Origin: Fasciola hepatica
Lineage: Eukaryota; Platyhelminthes; Trematoda; Plagiorchiida; Fasciolidae
DNA length: 64,000 bases
Reading direction: 5' to 3'
Assembly (NCBI GenBank): GCA_948099385.1
Contig: CANUEZ040000180.1
Span: 2,853,001-2,917,000 of the forward strand
The notes under the pieces are model-generated. The model was not told the DNA's origin. It searched no databases and saw nothing but the letters and a program-made list of their open reading frames with translations. The position numbers and the translations under genes are program-made. Positions 31,473-43,225 of the stretch are shown piece by piece; position 1 is the first letter of the stretch; every line of letters starts with the position of its first letter.

Positions 31473-34400
31473 TTACTGGGCCTCAGGGTTATCAGCTCCT
31501 CCGTCTTCGCTCTCGAGTAGGTTAATACTGCGTATGTCATGAATGAGCACTCCGTTAGCTGTCTTCACCTTCACCGTTCTTATCATTCCGTCAGTGTTTT
31601 TGATGGTTTCCGTAACTACTCCCAAAGACCAAGTGCTGAAATGTGCACGTTCGTCGGCGGTCATAACCTCATCCCCAACTTTGAATGGTCTTGTTTTGGC
31701 CAGCCACTTCTGTCGAGTCTGCAAAGCCGGTAGGTACTCCCGCAGCCATCGCCTCCAGAAGACCTTGGCCAGATAGTTCGCTTGCTTCCATCCGTGGAGG
31801 TAGCTCCCGCAAAGGTTTACTGGCCCTTGGAAACCCTCGTTCGACCTTCACGTCAATAAGTCGTTCGGGGTGAGCGCCAGGTAAGTGGGGTCGCCGTCCA
31901 ACACTGGAACCAGGGGGCGGTTGTTCATGATTCTCTCCACCGCAGTCGTGACGGTGTTCAGCGTCTCGTCGTCGGGCGGCTGCTGCTCCATGATTGACAG
32001 CAATATCCGTCTGGCGGACAGGATAATGCGTTCCCATACGCCGCCGCGGTGGCTGGCCTGTGGGGGGTTGAAATGCCATCGTATGCCTTAGGCCACGGTT
32101 CGATTCTGCAGTTCGTCCCTGTTTATGTTCTTGTGCCAACGCTGCAATTCCCGTTGAGCGCCCACAAAGTTCGATCCATTATCTGAGTATATATCGGCCG
32201 GTACGCCTCTTCGGTTGATAAATCTCTGCGGGGCCCGTAGAAACGAATCGGTCGTCATCGAATGTGCGACTTCTAGGTGTACCGCACGTGATTTCATGCA
32301 CGTCATGATACATCCATATCGCTTTTCTAATCTTTTCCCGCACATGATCCAAAAGTGCCCGAAATAGTCCAACCCGGTGTCACTGAACGGCCACCAGCCC
32401 GTAGTCACCCTGCATTCTGGTAGTGGGGCCATGAGTTGTTTGCCCGCCGTAGCATTGCGTCTCCTACATTGCACACACCGTCGGGTCACACGTTTTACAG
32501 TCTCTCATCCTCTCAACAACCAAAGACGCTTTCGGATGACGCTCATCACGTGACTTTCCCCGGCATGTCCCTCCAAGGCGTGGACGTGTTGTATCGTTAG
32601 CTCTACCACAGGTTGTCGAGCCGGCAGCAGTATAGGATACTTTGTGTCGAAGCTCAGGTGGGCGTTGGTCAGCCTACCATCCACCCGCAGCAGTCCGTTG
32701 ATGAGTTTGGGGTTTAAACGCTTCAGCTCGCCTCTTGGAGATGGCATGTCTTCATTGGTCGGCCCCACTTCTTCCGCCCTCTTGAGTTCTCGGGCGAAAG
32801 CCTCGCGTTGTATCATTCTGAAAATATCGTATTCTGCAGCTTGTAGCTCATCGGGACCTATCGGGCCGACCGGTATCCGGCCTGAGGGCCGTAGCCCTTT
32901 CATGGCTAGTAATTTTCTCTTGAACCTGGTTAACATAACTGGCGAACGAAGCGTCTTCATCCAGGAAGAAAACCTGGTCAGTCGTGATAGAATGGATGTC
33001 GCTTCGACGACGTTGGCCGCTATCACCACGCCTTTGATTTCCAGTTCTACTTCCGTAGGGGGGTTAATTCGAACATGGACCAGTCCTGTTTGGGCACTTG
33101 CAGGAAGCTTGGCCCTCTCGTTCACGTGTCTAGTTGCCTGAAGTTGGTCGCACCTCGGGAGCACAGGTCGGCCGGATTATCGCCAGACCTGACGTGATCC
33201 CACTGGTTCGTGGCTGATTCATCGTGGATAATCGTGAGCCGGTAAGCAACGAAAGTACTAAACCGGCTCCGGACGTTGTTAATGTAGTAAAGTACTATCG
33301 TTGAATCCGTCCAGAAGCTCACCGACCAAATGTAGAGATCGAAACATCTCTTCACAGCTTGCACCACCCTGACTGCCAACACGGCTGCGCTGAATTCAAG
33401 GCGTGGGATCGAGACCGACTTCAGTGGAGCAACGCGGGCTTTAGCGAACAGGATTCTAGTAGTATATTCTCCATCTCCTTTGCACCATCGTCCGTACACC
33501 ATAGCTCCATAACCGACTTCGGATGCATCGGAAAAGGCATGTAGTTCTCCAGTCCGCGTCGTATGGCCAGGAGTCAAACATCGTGGGATTCTTATGTCCC
33601 CTAATTTCTTCAAAGTGTTCAGAAATTCTTCCCAGTCCAGACGGTCCTCTCGGTCCAGTGACTGGTCCCAATCAACTTTCTTACGGCACAGCCGCTGCAG
33701 CAAGATCTTTCCGGATAGCAGCCATGGTGAGACCAAACCGAGCGGATCGAACAAACTTGAGACAGCAGATAGTACGCCATGACGGGTTATTGGCAGCTCG
33801 GGAACGTTTAGCTCGAAAACAAAATCGTCCGTTTCCGCGTCCCATTGTATTCCTAAAGTGCGCTGGATAGGAAGTGGAGAGCCGTCCAAATCTCTTACCC
33901 TTTCAGCGATTTCGTGATACGGGATGACCTTCAGCACTTCTGGAGCGTTCGACATCCATTTAGTTAGATGGAAGCCACCCTCTTCCAGCAATCTCGTCAG
34001 ACCCCTGAACTGCTCTAGAGCTGATTCCACATCATCGAATGACCCAAGGTAGTCGTCGGCGTAGAAGCTCCTGCTGATGCTTTCTACTACCGTCCGAAGG
34101 ACTAGATCGCCATGTTTGTTCGCTGATTCTCGGAGGGCCTAGTTTGCACAAATTGGTGACGATATGGCTCCGAAGGGGTGGACGGTCATCCTATAATTCA
34201 CCACTGCTTTGTCCCGGTCTCTCCCTTCCCACCACAGGAAACGCAACGCATCTCGTTCTCCTACCGGAATCTTCACCTGATGAAACATTTCCCTAATGTC
34301 GGCAGACAAATCCACTTTACCCACTGTGAAACGGCACAAACGTCGATCAGTGGTGTGGTCCATTCAGGCCCTTGTAGTAGGCGATCGTTTAACGACTTGC

Positions 34401-35452
34401 CCTGGAACTTGGCCGCACAGTCGAAAACCACGCGCAGTTTATTGGGTTTCTTGGGGTTGATAACCGGATGGTGAGGCAGATACCAGATACCCCTTTTGCC
34501 GTCGGTGTTGGCAGGCACCTTTTCAACGTAACCGAGGGCTTCGTTTCGCTTCATCAAATCCGCGTATCGTTCCCACAGATTCTGGTCTCCAATGAAGGGT
34601 TCTTTTGGCCGTAGTAATTGTTGGAGAACATAACTTCTGTTGTCAGTCCACGGGTCGACCGATGTGCGCCATGGGAGGTGAACCTCGAACTGTTTTTTGA
34701 GGCCTCTAGTGCCTTGTCGCACCGTTTGTAGAGCGAAGTGATCCTCTTGAGACAACGTCGGTCTTTCGTCTCCAATGTCATGAAACTCCTTTTCATACAG
34801 CCGCTGCAGATGATACTATATGCGGCGGATAAGTAATTCACGGAACCACGTACCCCTAATGGACCGTATAATATCCATCCCAGAGCTGTGCGTACGGCAT
34901 AAGGTGCCTGGCGGTCGCCCAATCTCTGGTCAAGCACCCAATGCGCCTCTGGCACGTCGCAGCCGGTGAGGAGATCCACTTCATCATCTTCCCAGTCTAC
35001 AACGGTTTCATCCTGCAGGTGGGGCCACTGAGTCAAGATTGCGTTCACCGACCTTGGTGCTCGCATGGGGAGATCCGCTAATGTGAATGCCTCCGTTGGT
35101 TCAATTTCCTCGTTGGTGTCTAGAGAGATGAGTTGCAGCCTCAACCTACTGGCGGTCATTACCTGTGTTCCGCCCACCGTGCTCACTGCCATCGACGTCG
35201 CACCTTAACCGAGTTGGTGTTTGTCGGCAAACCGCTCTTTCACTAGGGTAATGTCAGATCTACTATCGACGAAAGCCAACGCTTTGACCACCCCAGTCGG
35301 GGTCACTACTCCCACGGCCACTACGCATTATCGTACAGGTTTACTGGCAGATTGTGACTTGAACAAATAAAGCTGGCTTTTGTATTCGCCTCGGATATGG
35401 TTACTCTCGCCTGATGCAGCCCTCGTAACCACATCGGTTCCTTGTCCTACAG
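31473..35452 (-). pseudogene. BEL/Pao element A, 5'-truncated pol (left arm)
   Basis: Reading leftwards from the palindrome centre: protease region (VDSRSD; Gly of the DSG active site replaced), reverse transcriptase (KLRVVFDCAAKFQGKSL, DIREMFHQVKIPVGERDALR, NYRMTVHPFGAISSP), RNase H (LHAFSDASEVGYGAMVYG, WTDSTIVLYYINN, NPADLCSRG), and integrase with TRRCVQCRRRNA, HSMTTDSF and SDNGSNFVGAQREL. A frameshift near 34755-34554, a stop at CAN* (about 34142), a stop after QLDT, a TGA at LLRG* and a TAA near 32088 (NRTVA*) break it. The last is absent from the right arm. Gag and the 5' LTR are missing. Confidence 0.88.
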
Positions 35453-35635
35453 TCTGCTGCTCGGTGCCACTTCACGTGATGCTAAGGCGCAATCAAGTTG
35501 CACGTCCTGTGATGCTAGCCATGGACTACCAGAATGCTCCAAGTTCGGCAACGCCACAATAGACGAACGGTGGGGAATGGCGAGGATTGCAAGATCATGT
35601 TTTATCTGTCTCAATACCACGCACCGGGCAGCAGC
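35453..35635 (+). pseudogene. Palindrome spacer with BEL Gag zinc-knuckle remnant
   Basis: Encodes in plus orientation SCTSCDASHGLPECSKFGNA and ARSCFICLNTTHRAAACRTRN, the Cys/His-rich C-terminal end of BEL-type Gag (compare 54100-54330 of element C). It continues into the right arm with a 29 bp deletion relative to C, removing part of the TGRHHRLLH segment; the same deletion is mirrored in the left arm. Confidence 0.8.
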
Positions 35636-38600
35636 CTGTAGGACAAGGAACCGATGTGGTTACGAGGGCTGCATCAGGCGAGAGTAACCATATCCGAGGC
35701 GAATACAAAAGCCAGCTTTATTTGTTCAACGTCACAATCTGCCAGTAAACCTGTACGATAATGCGTAGTGGCCGTGGGAGTAGTGACCCCGACTGGGGTG
35801 GTCAAAGCGTTGGCTTTCGTCGATAGTAGATCTGACATTACCCTAGTGAAAGAGCGGTTTGCCGACAAACACCAACTCGGTTAAGGTGCGACGTCGATGG
35901 CAGTGAGCACGGTGGGCGGAACACAGGTAATGACCGCCAGTAGGTTGAGGCTGCAACTCATCTCTCTAGACACCAACAAGGAAATTGAACCAACGGAGGC
36001 ATTCACATTAGCGGATCTCCCCATGCGAGCACCAAGGTCGGTGAACGCAATCTTGACTCAGTGGCCCCACCTGCAGGATGAAACCGTTGTAGACTGGGAA
36101 GATGATGAAGTGGATCTCCTCACCGGCTGCGACGTGCCAGAGGCGCATTGGGTGCTTGACCAGAGATTGGGCGACCGCCAGGCACCTTATGCCGTACGCA
36201 CAGCTCTGAGATGGATATTATACGGTCCATTAGGGGTACGTGGTTCCGTGAATTACTTATCCGCCGCATATAGTATCATCTGCAGCGGCTGTATGAAAAG
36301 GAGTTTCATGACATTGGAGACGAAAGACCGACGTTGTCTCAAGAGGATCACTTCGCTCTACAAACGGTGCGACAAGGCACTAGAGGCCTCAAAAAACAGT
36401 TCGAGGTTCACCTCCCATGGCGCACATCGGTCGACCCGTGGACTGACAACAGAAGTTATGTTCTCCAACAATTACTACGGCCAAAAGAACCCTTCATTGG
36501 AGACCAGAATCTGTGGGAACGATACGCGGATTTGATGAAGCGAAACGAAGCCCTCGGTTACGTTGAAAAGGTGCCTGCCAACACCGACGGCAAAAGGGGT
36601 ATCTGGTATCTGCCTCACCATCCGGTTATCAACCCCAAGAAACCCAATAAACTGCGCGTGGTTTTCGACTGTGCGGCCAAGTTCCAGGGCAAGTCGTTAA
36701 ACGATCGCCTACTACAAGGGCCTGAATGGACCACACCACTGATCGACGTTTGTGCCGTTTCACAGTGGGTAAAGTGGATTTGTCTGCCGACATTAGGGAA
36801 ATGTTTCATCAGGTGAAGATTCCGGTAGGAGAACGAGATGCGTTGCGTTTCCTGTGGTGGGAAGGGAGAGACCGGGACAAAGCAGTGGTGAATTATAGGA
36901 TGACCGTCCACCCCTTCGGAGCCATATCGTCACCAATTTGTGCAAACTAGGCCCTCCGAGAATCAGCGAACAAACATGGCGATCTAGTCCTTCGGACGGT
37001 AGTAGAAAGCATCAGCAGGAGCTTCTACGCCGACGACTACCTTGGGTCATTCGATGATGTGGAATCAGCTCTAGAGCAGTTCAGGGGTCTGACGAGATTG
37101 CTGGAAGAGGGTGGCTTCCATCTAACTAAATGGATGTCGAACGCTCCAGAAGTGCTGAAGGTCATCCCGTATCACGAAATCGCTGAAAGGGTAAGAGATT
37201 TGGACGGCTCTCCACTTCCTATCCAGCGCACTTTAGGAATACAATGGGACGCGGAAACGGACGATTTTGTTTTCGAGCTAAACGTTCCCGAGCTGCCAAT
37301 AACCCGTCATGGCGTACTATCTGCTGTCTCAAGTTTGTTCGATCCGCTCGGTTTGGTCTCACCATGGCTGCTATCCGGAAAGATCTTGCTGCAGCGGCTG
37401 TGCCGTAAGAAAGTTGATTGGGACCAGTCACTGGACCGAGAGGACCGTCTGGACTGGGAAGAATTTCTGAACACTTTGAAGAAATTAGGGGACATAAGAA
37501 TCCCACGATGTTTGACTCCTGGCCATACGACGCGGACTGGAGAACTACATGCCTTTTCCGATGCATCCGAAGTCGGTTATGGAGCTATGGTGTACGGACG
37601 ATGGTGCAAAGGAGATGGAGAATATACTACTAGAATCCTGTTCGCTAAAGCCCGCGTTGCTCCACTGAAGTCGGTCTCGATCCCACGCCTTGAATTCAGC
37701 GCAGCCGTGTTGGCAGTCAGGGTGGTGCAAGCTGTGAAGAGATGTTTCGATCTCTACATTTGGTCGGTGAGCTTCTGGACGGATTCAACGATAGTACTTT
37801 ACTACATTAACAACGTCCGGAGCCGGTTTAGTACTTTCGTTGCTTACCGGCTCACGATTATCCACGATGAATCAGCCACGAACCAGTGGGATCACGTCAG
37901 GTCTGGCGATAATCCGGCCGACCTGTGCTCCCGAGGTGCGACCAACTTCAGGCAACTAGACACGTGAACGAGAGGGCCAAGCTTCCTGCAAGTGCCCAAA
38001 CAGGACTGGTCCATGTTCGAATTAACCCCCCTACGGAAGTAGAACTGGAAATCAAAGGCGTGGTGATAGCGGCCAACGTCGTCGAAGCGACATCCATTCT
38101 ATCACGACTGACCAGGTTTTCTTCCTGGATGAAGACGCTTCGTTCGCCAGTTATGTTAACCAGGTTCAAGAGAAAATTACTAGCCATGAAAGGGCTACGG
38201 CCCTCAGGCCGGATACCGGTCGGCCCGATAGGTCCCGATGAGCTACAAGCTGCAGAATACGATATTTTCAGAATGATACAACGCGAGGCTTTCGCCCGAG
38301 AACTCAAGAGGGCGGAAGAAGTGGGGCCGACCAATGAAGACATGCCATCTCCAAGAGGCGAGCTGAAGCGTTTAAACCCCAAACTCATCAACGGACTGCT
38401 GCGGGTGGATGGTAGGCTGACCAACGCCCACCTGAGCTTCGACACAAAGTATCCTATACTGCTGCCGGCTCGACAACCTGTGGTAGAGCTAACGATACAA
38501 CACGTCCACGCCTTGGAGGGACATGCCGGGGAAAGTCACGTGATGAGCGTCATCCGAAAGCGTCTTTGGTTGTTGAGAGGATGAGAGACTGTAAAACGTG

Positions 38601-39616
38601 TGACCCGACGGTGTGTGCAATGTAGGAGACGCAATGCTACGGCGGGCAAACAACTCATGGCCCCACTACCAGAATGCAGGGTGACTACGGGCTGGTGGCC
38701 GTTCAGTGACACCGGGTTGGACTATTTCGGGCACTTTTGGATCATGTGCGGGAAAAGATTAGAAAAGCGATATGGATGTATCATGACGTGCATGAAATCA
38801 CGTGCGGTACACCTAGAAGTCGCACATTCGATGACGACCGATTCGTTTCTACGGGCCCCGCAGAGATTTATCAACCGAAGAGGCGTACCGGCCGATATAT
38901 ACTCAGATAATGGATCGAACTTTGTGGGCGCTCAACGGGAATTGCAGCGTTGGCACAAGAACATAAACAGGGACGAACTGCAGAATCGAACCGTGGCCTA
39001 CGGCATACGATGGCATTTCAACCCCCCACAGGCCAGTCACCGAGGCGGCATATGGGAACGCATTATCCTGTCCGCCAGACGGATATTGCTGTCAATCATG
39101 GAGCAGCAGCTGCCCGACGACGAGACGCTGAACACCGTCACGACTGAGGTGGAGAGAATCATGAACAACCGCCCCCTGGTTCCAGTATTGGACGGCGACC
39201 CCACTTACCTGGCGCTCACCCCGAACGACTTATTGACGTGAAGGTCGAACGAGGGTTTCCAAGGGCCAGTAAACCTTTGCGGGAGCTACCTCCACGGATG
39301 GAAGCAAGCGAACTATCTGGCCAAGGTCTTCTGGAGGCGATGGCTGCGGGAGTACCTACCGGCTTTGCAGACTCGACAGAAGTGGCTGGCCAAAACAAGA
39401 CCATTCAAAGTTGGGGATGAGGTTATGACCGCCGACGAACGTGCACATTTCAGCACTTGGTCTTTGGGAGTAGTTACGGAAACCATCAAAAACACTGACG
39501 GAATGATAAGAACGGTGAAGGTGAAGACAGCTAACGGAGTGCTCATTCATGACATACGCAGTATTAACCTACTCGAGAGCGAAGACGGAGGAGCTGATAA
39601 CCCTGAGGCCCAGTAA
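35636..39616 (+). pseudogene. BEL/Pao element A', 5'-truncated pol (right arm)
   Basis: Mirror of element A. Protease VDSRSDITLV near 35820; reverse transcriptase from 36334 (KLRVVFDCAAKF, DIREMFHQVKI) with the palm motif FYADDYLGSFDD near 37022; RNase H to about 37967; integrase 38600-39241 with TGLDYFGH, SDNGSNFVGA and GGIWERII, giving the D, D and E catalytic positions. A C-terminal tail (39238-39616) carries RTVKVKTANGVLIHDIRSINLL. Stops include CAN* near 36949, LRG* at 38582 and LLT* at 39239. The integrase frame is complete here, unlike in the left arm. Gag and the 5' LTR are absent. Confidence 0.88.
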
Positions 39617-40306
39617 ACCTATTTCACACTAGTCATCGAGGTGGATAAACAAACACTATATATACCACACGGTCTCCGTCAAACACGTTACAGTGCTCAC
39701 GGTCTTTCGTTGACATTGCAGAAGGTTCTTTCCGATATGTGGTGATGAACGCGATCCCATTGTACATCCCGACACATACACACATGCCCGAAGCACTCTA
39801 CACCCCGTAACCCCATCAAACATGTGACAGTGTTCGTTGTTTTGCTTTTTGTTGACGTTACCGAATGCCCCTTGCATATGTGGAAGTAGCAGAGCTTAGG
39901 TCACACACACACACATGCTACATTTTACTCGTTTTCTTGCCACACGGTCTTTTCTTGACATTGCAGAAAGTCCCCCTTTGATGTGTAGTCATACCTGTGA
40001 TTTCATTGTGCACCCCGGCACATACACACACACACTCAAGCACGTACATCCAGGACCGGACGGCCCCTTACGAGGACAACGTCTATGCGACCATTCACGC
40101 CCGCCATCGGTCATTTGGTCTTGTGGAAGATGTAGACTAGCCTCACGTCTATGTAGCCAATGGGTTAGGTGCGACCAGTAGTAGAACGTTGACGACGAGC
40201 ATTAGACGCGCGCACTGACAGCAGGGCCTAGGCAGGTAGAAAGAATCAGTACCTTTATACCAAACCTTTGACTCTGCTAAGGATCCAGGAGGATTTTGGC
40301 GGGCGG
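39617..40306 (+). other. 3' non-coding region of element A'
   Basis: Mirror of 30783-31472. TTGACATTGCAGAA occurs near 39711 and 39958, with a diverged GTTGACGTTACCGAA near 39852. CA microsatellites lie at about 39903-39915 and 40020-40035. The sequence just before the LTR (AGGAGGATTTTGGCGGGCGG) is purine-rich and may serve as polypurine tract. Confidence 0.7.
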
Positions 40307-40682
40307 TGTAACAGCCGGTCGTGGAAAATACCCCTTTTTCCCTCGCGATTCAGTGTTTTTCCTAACATCACTCATTTGCCCACACTATTGATTTGTCTTT
40401 ACGAACTGGTTGTTTTTCTGGACCAATTGTTGTTTGTTCGCGCCCAGAGCGCTACTTTGGCACATCCCTGTTCAGGACCTGCGTGACGCACGTGCTGCTT
40501 GCTCACACGCTGCTACTCGGTTTCTCGTTGTTGAGTCCTTGTGATCATATTATTGAGGTTTGTATATTTTTGATCTCATTGTTCATGTAATAATCCAATA
40601 TCGTAGAATATCACGGATAATCGTCTTTTGATTTCGGAATCCGTTGCGAATTTGGCTACGCATTGCTCAAACGTTCGTTACA
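40307..40682 (+). repeat. BEL/Pao LTR-c, 3' LTR of element A'
   Basis: 376 bp, TGTAACAGCC ... GTTCGTTACA. Mirror image of LTR-b. Confidence 0.88.
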
Positions 40683-42157
40683 GCCTGTGCTTGCCGCTGA
40701 ACAATTCGAACTGCATGTTCACCGCGCATATGCTTTTAGTCTGTCTGCCGAATTCGGGACTTAACATTCAGTATCCTGCACTACTACCATAGACAACGGT
40801 TTTCCCGAGAATGGCCCGCTGTAACACTTGATCTGGCACTTCACATATTCGGGCTCCATCCAACCAGATTCCAAGGTGAGCAACCCTTCGCTCCAGATAC
40901 TGTGGTAACTCCACTGGTGTTGGATGTTTTCGAGGTTGATGTTCTACCCACCACGGGTTCAAATGACCATGATGTGATACACGCACACCGGAGATATGGT
41001 ATCCAAAAGTCTCCTGGTTCACGCTGCAGAGCAAAACCTATAGCACGTAAATATCAAAGATACGGAAGAGATAGCAAGAAACACAGAAAGGGAGAAGGAC
41101 TCTCCCGAAAACGTGACAACACATTTGCTTTATCGTGAATGATTTAAAATTCCTCATATGGTACCTTTATATACTTTCTCGACGGCTTTTAGGCCACTCT
41201 TTCCCATCTTACGTTGCTCATACTGTTTGGTGATCGTCATTCTTTCTACCATTAGGGCATTTAATTTTTGATTCCTCGTCGGTGCTCTCTTCGTGAGACA
41301 AACTTGGGGGCATTCAGTGTGATAGAGAGTGGCATTGGCTCAAGGCAGTTTGTCTTATCGCGGTTCGTTTTGGCCTTCTCGCCCACGTTGACAGACCGTA
41401 GAGTTTCAGTGCGTTTGCTCCGATTTTATCGGCTCCACAATCAGGAAGTTGTGTGTTGGGCCTAATTAGGCGTGGAGAATTCGATCTACTTGTTTGGACT
41501 AGGAGGCGGGTAATTTCTACTTATTCTTTCTGGTCAAGTGTTGTCTTAGTACGGATTTTTGTCCTGATTTTGACAACCCTCTGGCTGGATAGCGTCTAAG
41601 ACTCACCGTCAAGAGTATGATCGGTAAGTACTTACGTTTTAACACATAAGTAGCACCGTAGAATTTGCAAGGTAGTCTTGTTTTGATTAGAATTTTTTCA
41701 TTGGCTCGGGCCACTCGTTGCTTTGAGGTTCCGAGGAGCGATCCAGAAGCCGTGAAGGTAGTTATTCGGTTGACCGATCAGCAAATGGTTGGACAGACTT
41801 CACCCTGACCGGGACTCGGACAGTGGATCCTTCGGCAGGCTGATGGTTTTGCTCCACCCCATATCAGGAGTTATCATGCGTATGGTCCCCTGTGGTCTGG
41901 CAGAGAACCTCGATACCCGGTGTAAAGGATATTCCGAGTGTGAGTAACGCGTACCAAATTCAAACGAACCCCAAAACCACAACAAGATTGATTCGTAGTT
42001 TCTACGGTGCTGGTTTAACAGGTTATACGCATATATAAATGTGTACAGACCTCAACAGTACGGCCACAACGCCTAGCAACGAGGACCAGGGTTCAACAAA
42101 AGTCAATATTAGGTACCACCGTCACGGCAGTTTAAGTTCGGTGCGGAGCGTGGTCAG
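40683..42157. other. Unassigned block X', right arm
   Basis: Mirror of 28932-30406. It ends in GTCAG (42153-42157), one copy of the target duplication of element B, which therefore inserted into block X'. No gene recognised. Confidence 0.5.
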
Positions 42158-42535
42158 TGTTACGAACGTTTGAGCAATGCGTAGCCAAATTCGCAACGGA
42201 TCCCGAAATCAAAAGGCGATTATCCGTGATAATTCTACGATATTGGATTATTAAAATAAACAATGACATAAACAATATACAAACCTCAATACTATGATCA
42301 CAAGGACTCAACAACGAGAAACCGAGTAGCAGCGTGTGAGCAAGCAGCACGTGCGTCACGCAGGTCCTGAACAGGGATGTGCCAAAGTAGCGCTCTGGGC
42401 GCGAACAAACAACAATTGGTCCAGAAAAACAACCAGTTCGTAAAGACAAATCAATAGTGTGGGCAAATGAGTGATGTTAGGAAAAACACTGAATCGCGAG
42501 GGAAAAAGGGGTATTTTCCACGACCGGCTGTTACA
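42158..42535 (-). repeat. BEL/Pao LTR-d, 3' LTR of element B
   Basis: 378 bp. Mostly like LTR-b/c (for example GGGATGTGCCAAAGTAGCGC) but with a stretch near 42255-42280 that resembles LTR-e, so it is itself mixed. Confidence 0.88.
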
Positions 42536-43225
42536 CCGCCCGCCAAAATCCTCCTGGATCCTTAGCAGAGTCAAAGGTTTGGTATAAAGGTACTGATTCT
42601 TTCTACCTGCCTAGGCCCTGCTGTCAGTGCGCGCGTCTAATGCTCGTCGTCAACGTTCTACTACTGGTCGCACCTAACCCATTGGCTACATAGACGTGAG
42701 GCTAGTCTACATCTTCCACAAGACCAAATGACCGATGGCGGGCGTGAATGGTCGCATAGACGTTGTCCTCGTAAGGGGCCGTCCGGTCCTGGATGTACGT
42801 GCTTGAGTGTGTGTGTGTATGTGCCGGGGTGCACAATGAAATCACAGGTATGACTACACATCAAAGGGGGACTTTCTGCAATGTCAAGAAAAGACCGTGT
42901 GGCAAGAAAACGAGTAAAATGTAGCATGTGTGTGTGTGTGACCTAAGCTCTGCTACTTCCACATATGCAAGGGGCATTCGGTAACGTCAACAAAAAGCAA
43001 AACAACGAACACTGTCACATGTTTGATGGGGTTACGGGGTGTAGAGTGCTTCGGGCATGTGTGTATGTGTCGGGATGTACAATGGGATCGCGTTCATCAC
43101 CACATATCGGAAAGAACCTTCTGCAATGTCAACGAAAGACCGTGAGCACTGTAACGTGTTTGACGGAGACCGTGTGGTATATATAGTGTTTGTTTATCCA
43201 CCTCGATGACTAGTGTGAAATAGGT
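42536..43225 (-). other. 3' non-coding region of element B
   Basis: Matches the corresponding part of element A (30783-31472), with the same internal degenerate repeats and TG microsatellites. It differs visibly from element C's version. Confidence 0.7.

Larger units (their letters stand above)
28555..42535. repeat. Palindrome of about 14 kb (inverted repeat)
   Basis: For positions between about 28932 and 35452, base n pairs with base 71089-n on the other strand, give or take one base. All features mirror: BEL/Pao coding pieces, LTR-b with LTR-c, and the unassigned blocks on either side. The centre is a non-mirrored spacer of about 150-180 bp (about 35453-35635) holding BEL zinc-knuckle sequence in plus orientation. 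Most of the arms look identical. Differences cluster at about 31899-32092 (at least seven changes in 195 bp) and in the outer part, where LTR-a and LTR-d differ at many sites and 28932-29060 has at least three changes. Confidence 0.9.

Noticed and set aside
31539..34474. Antisense ORFs in BEL/Pao pol (for example 32644-33141, 33523-33870)
   Set aside because: Shadows of conserved pol frames on the other strand; they recur wherever the element recurs.
35380..35687. ORFs spanning the palindrome centre as a novel small protein
   Set aside because: They are the BEL Gag zinc-knuckle end fused to inverted arm sequence.
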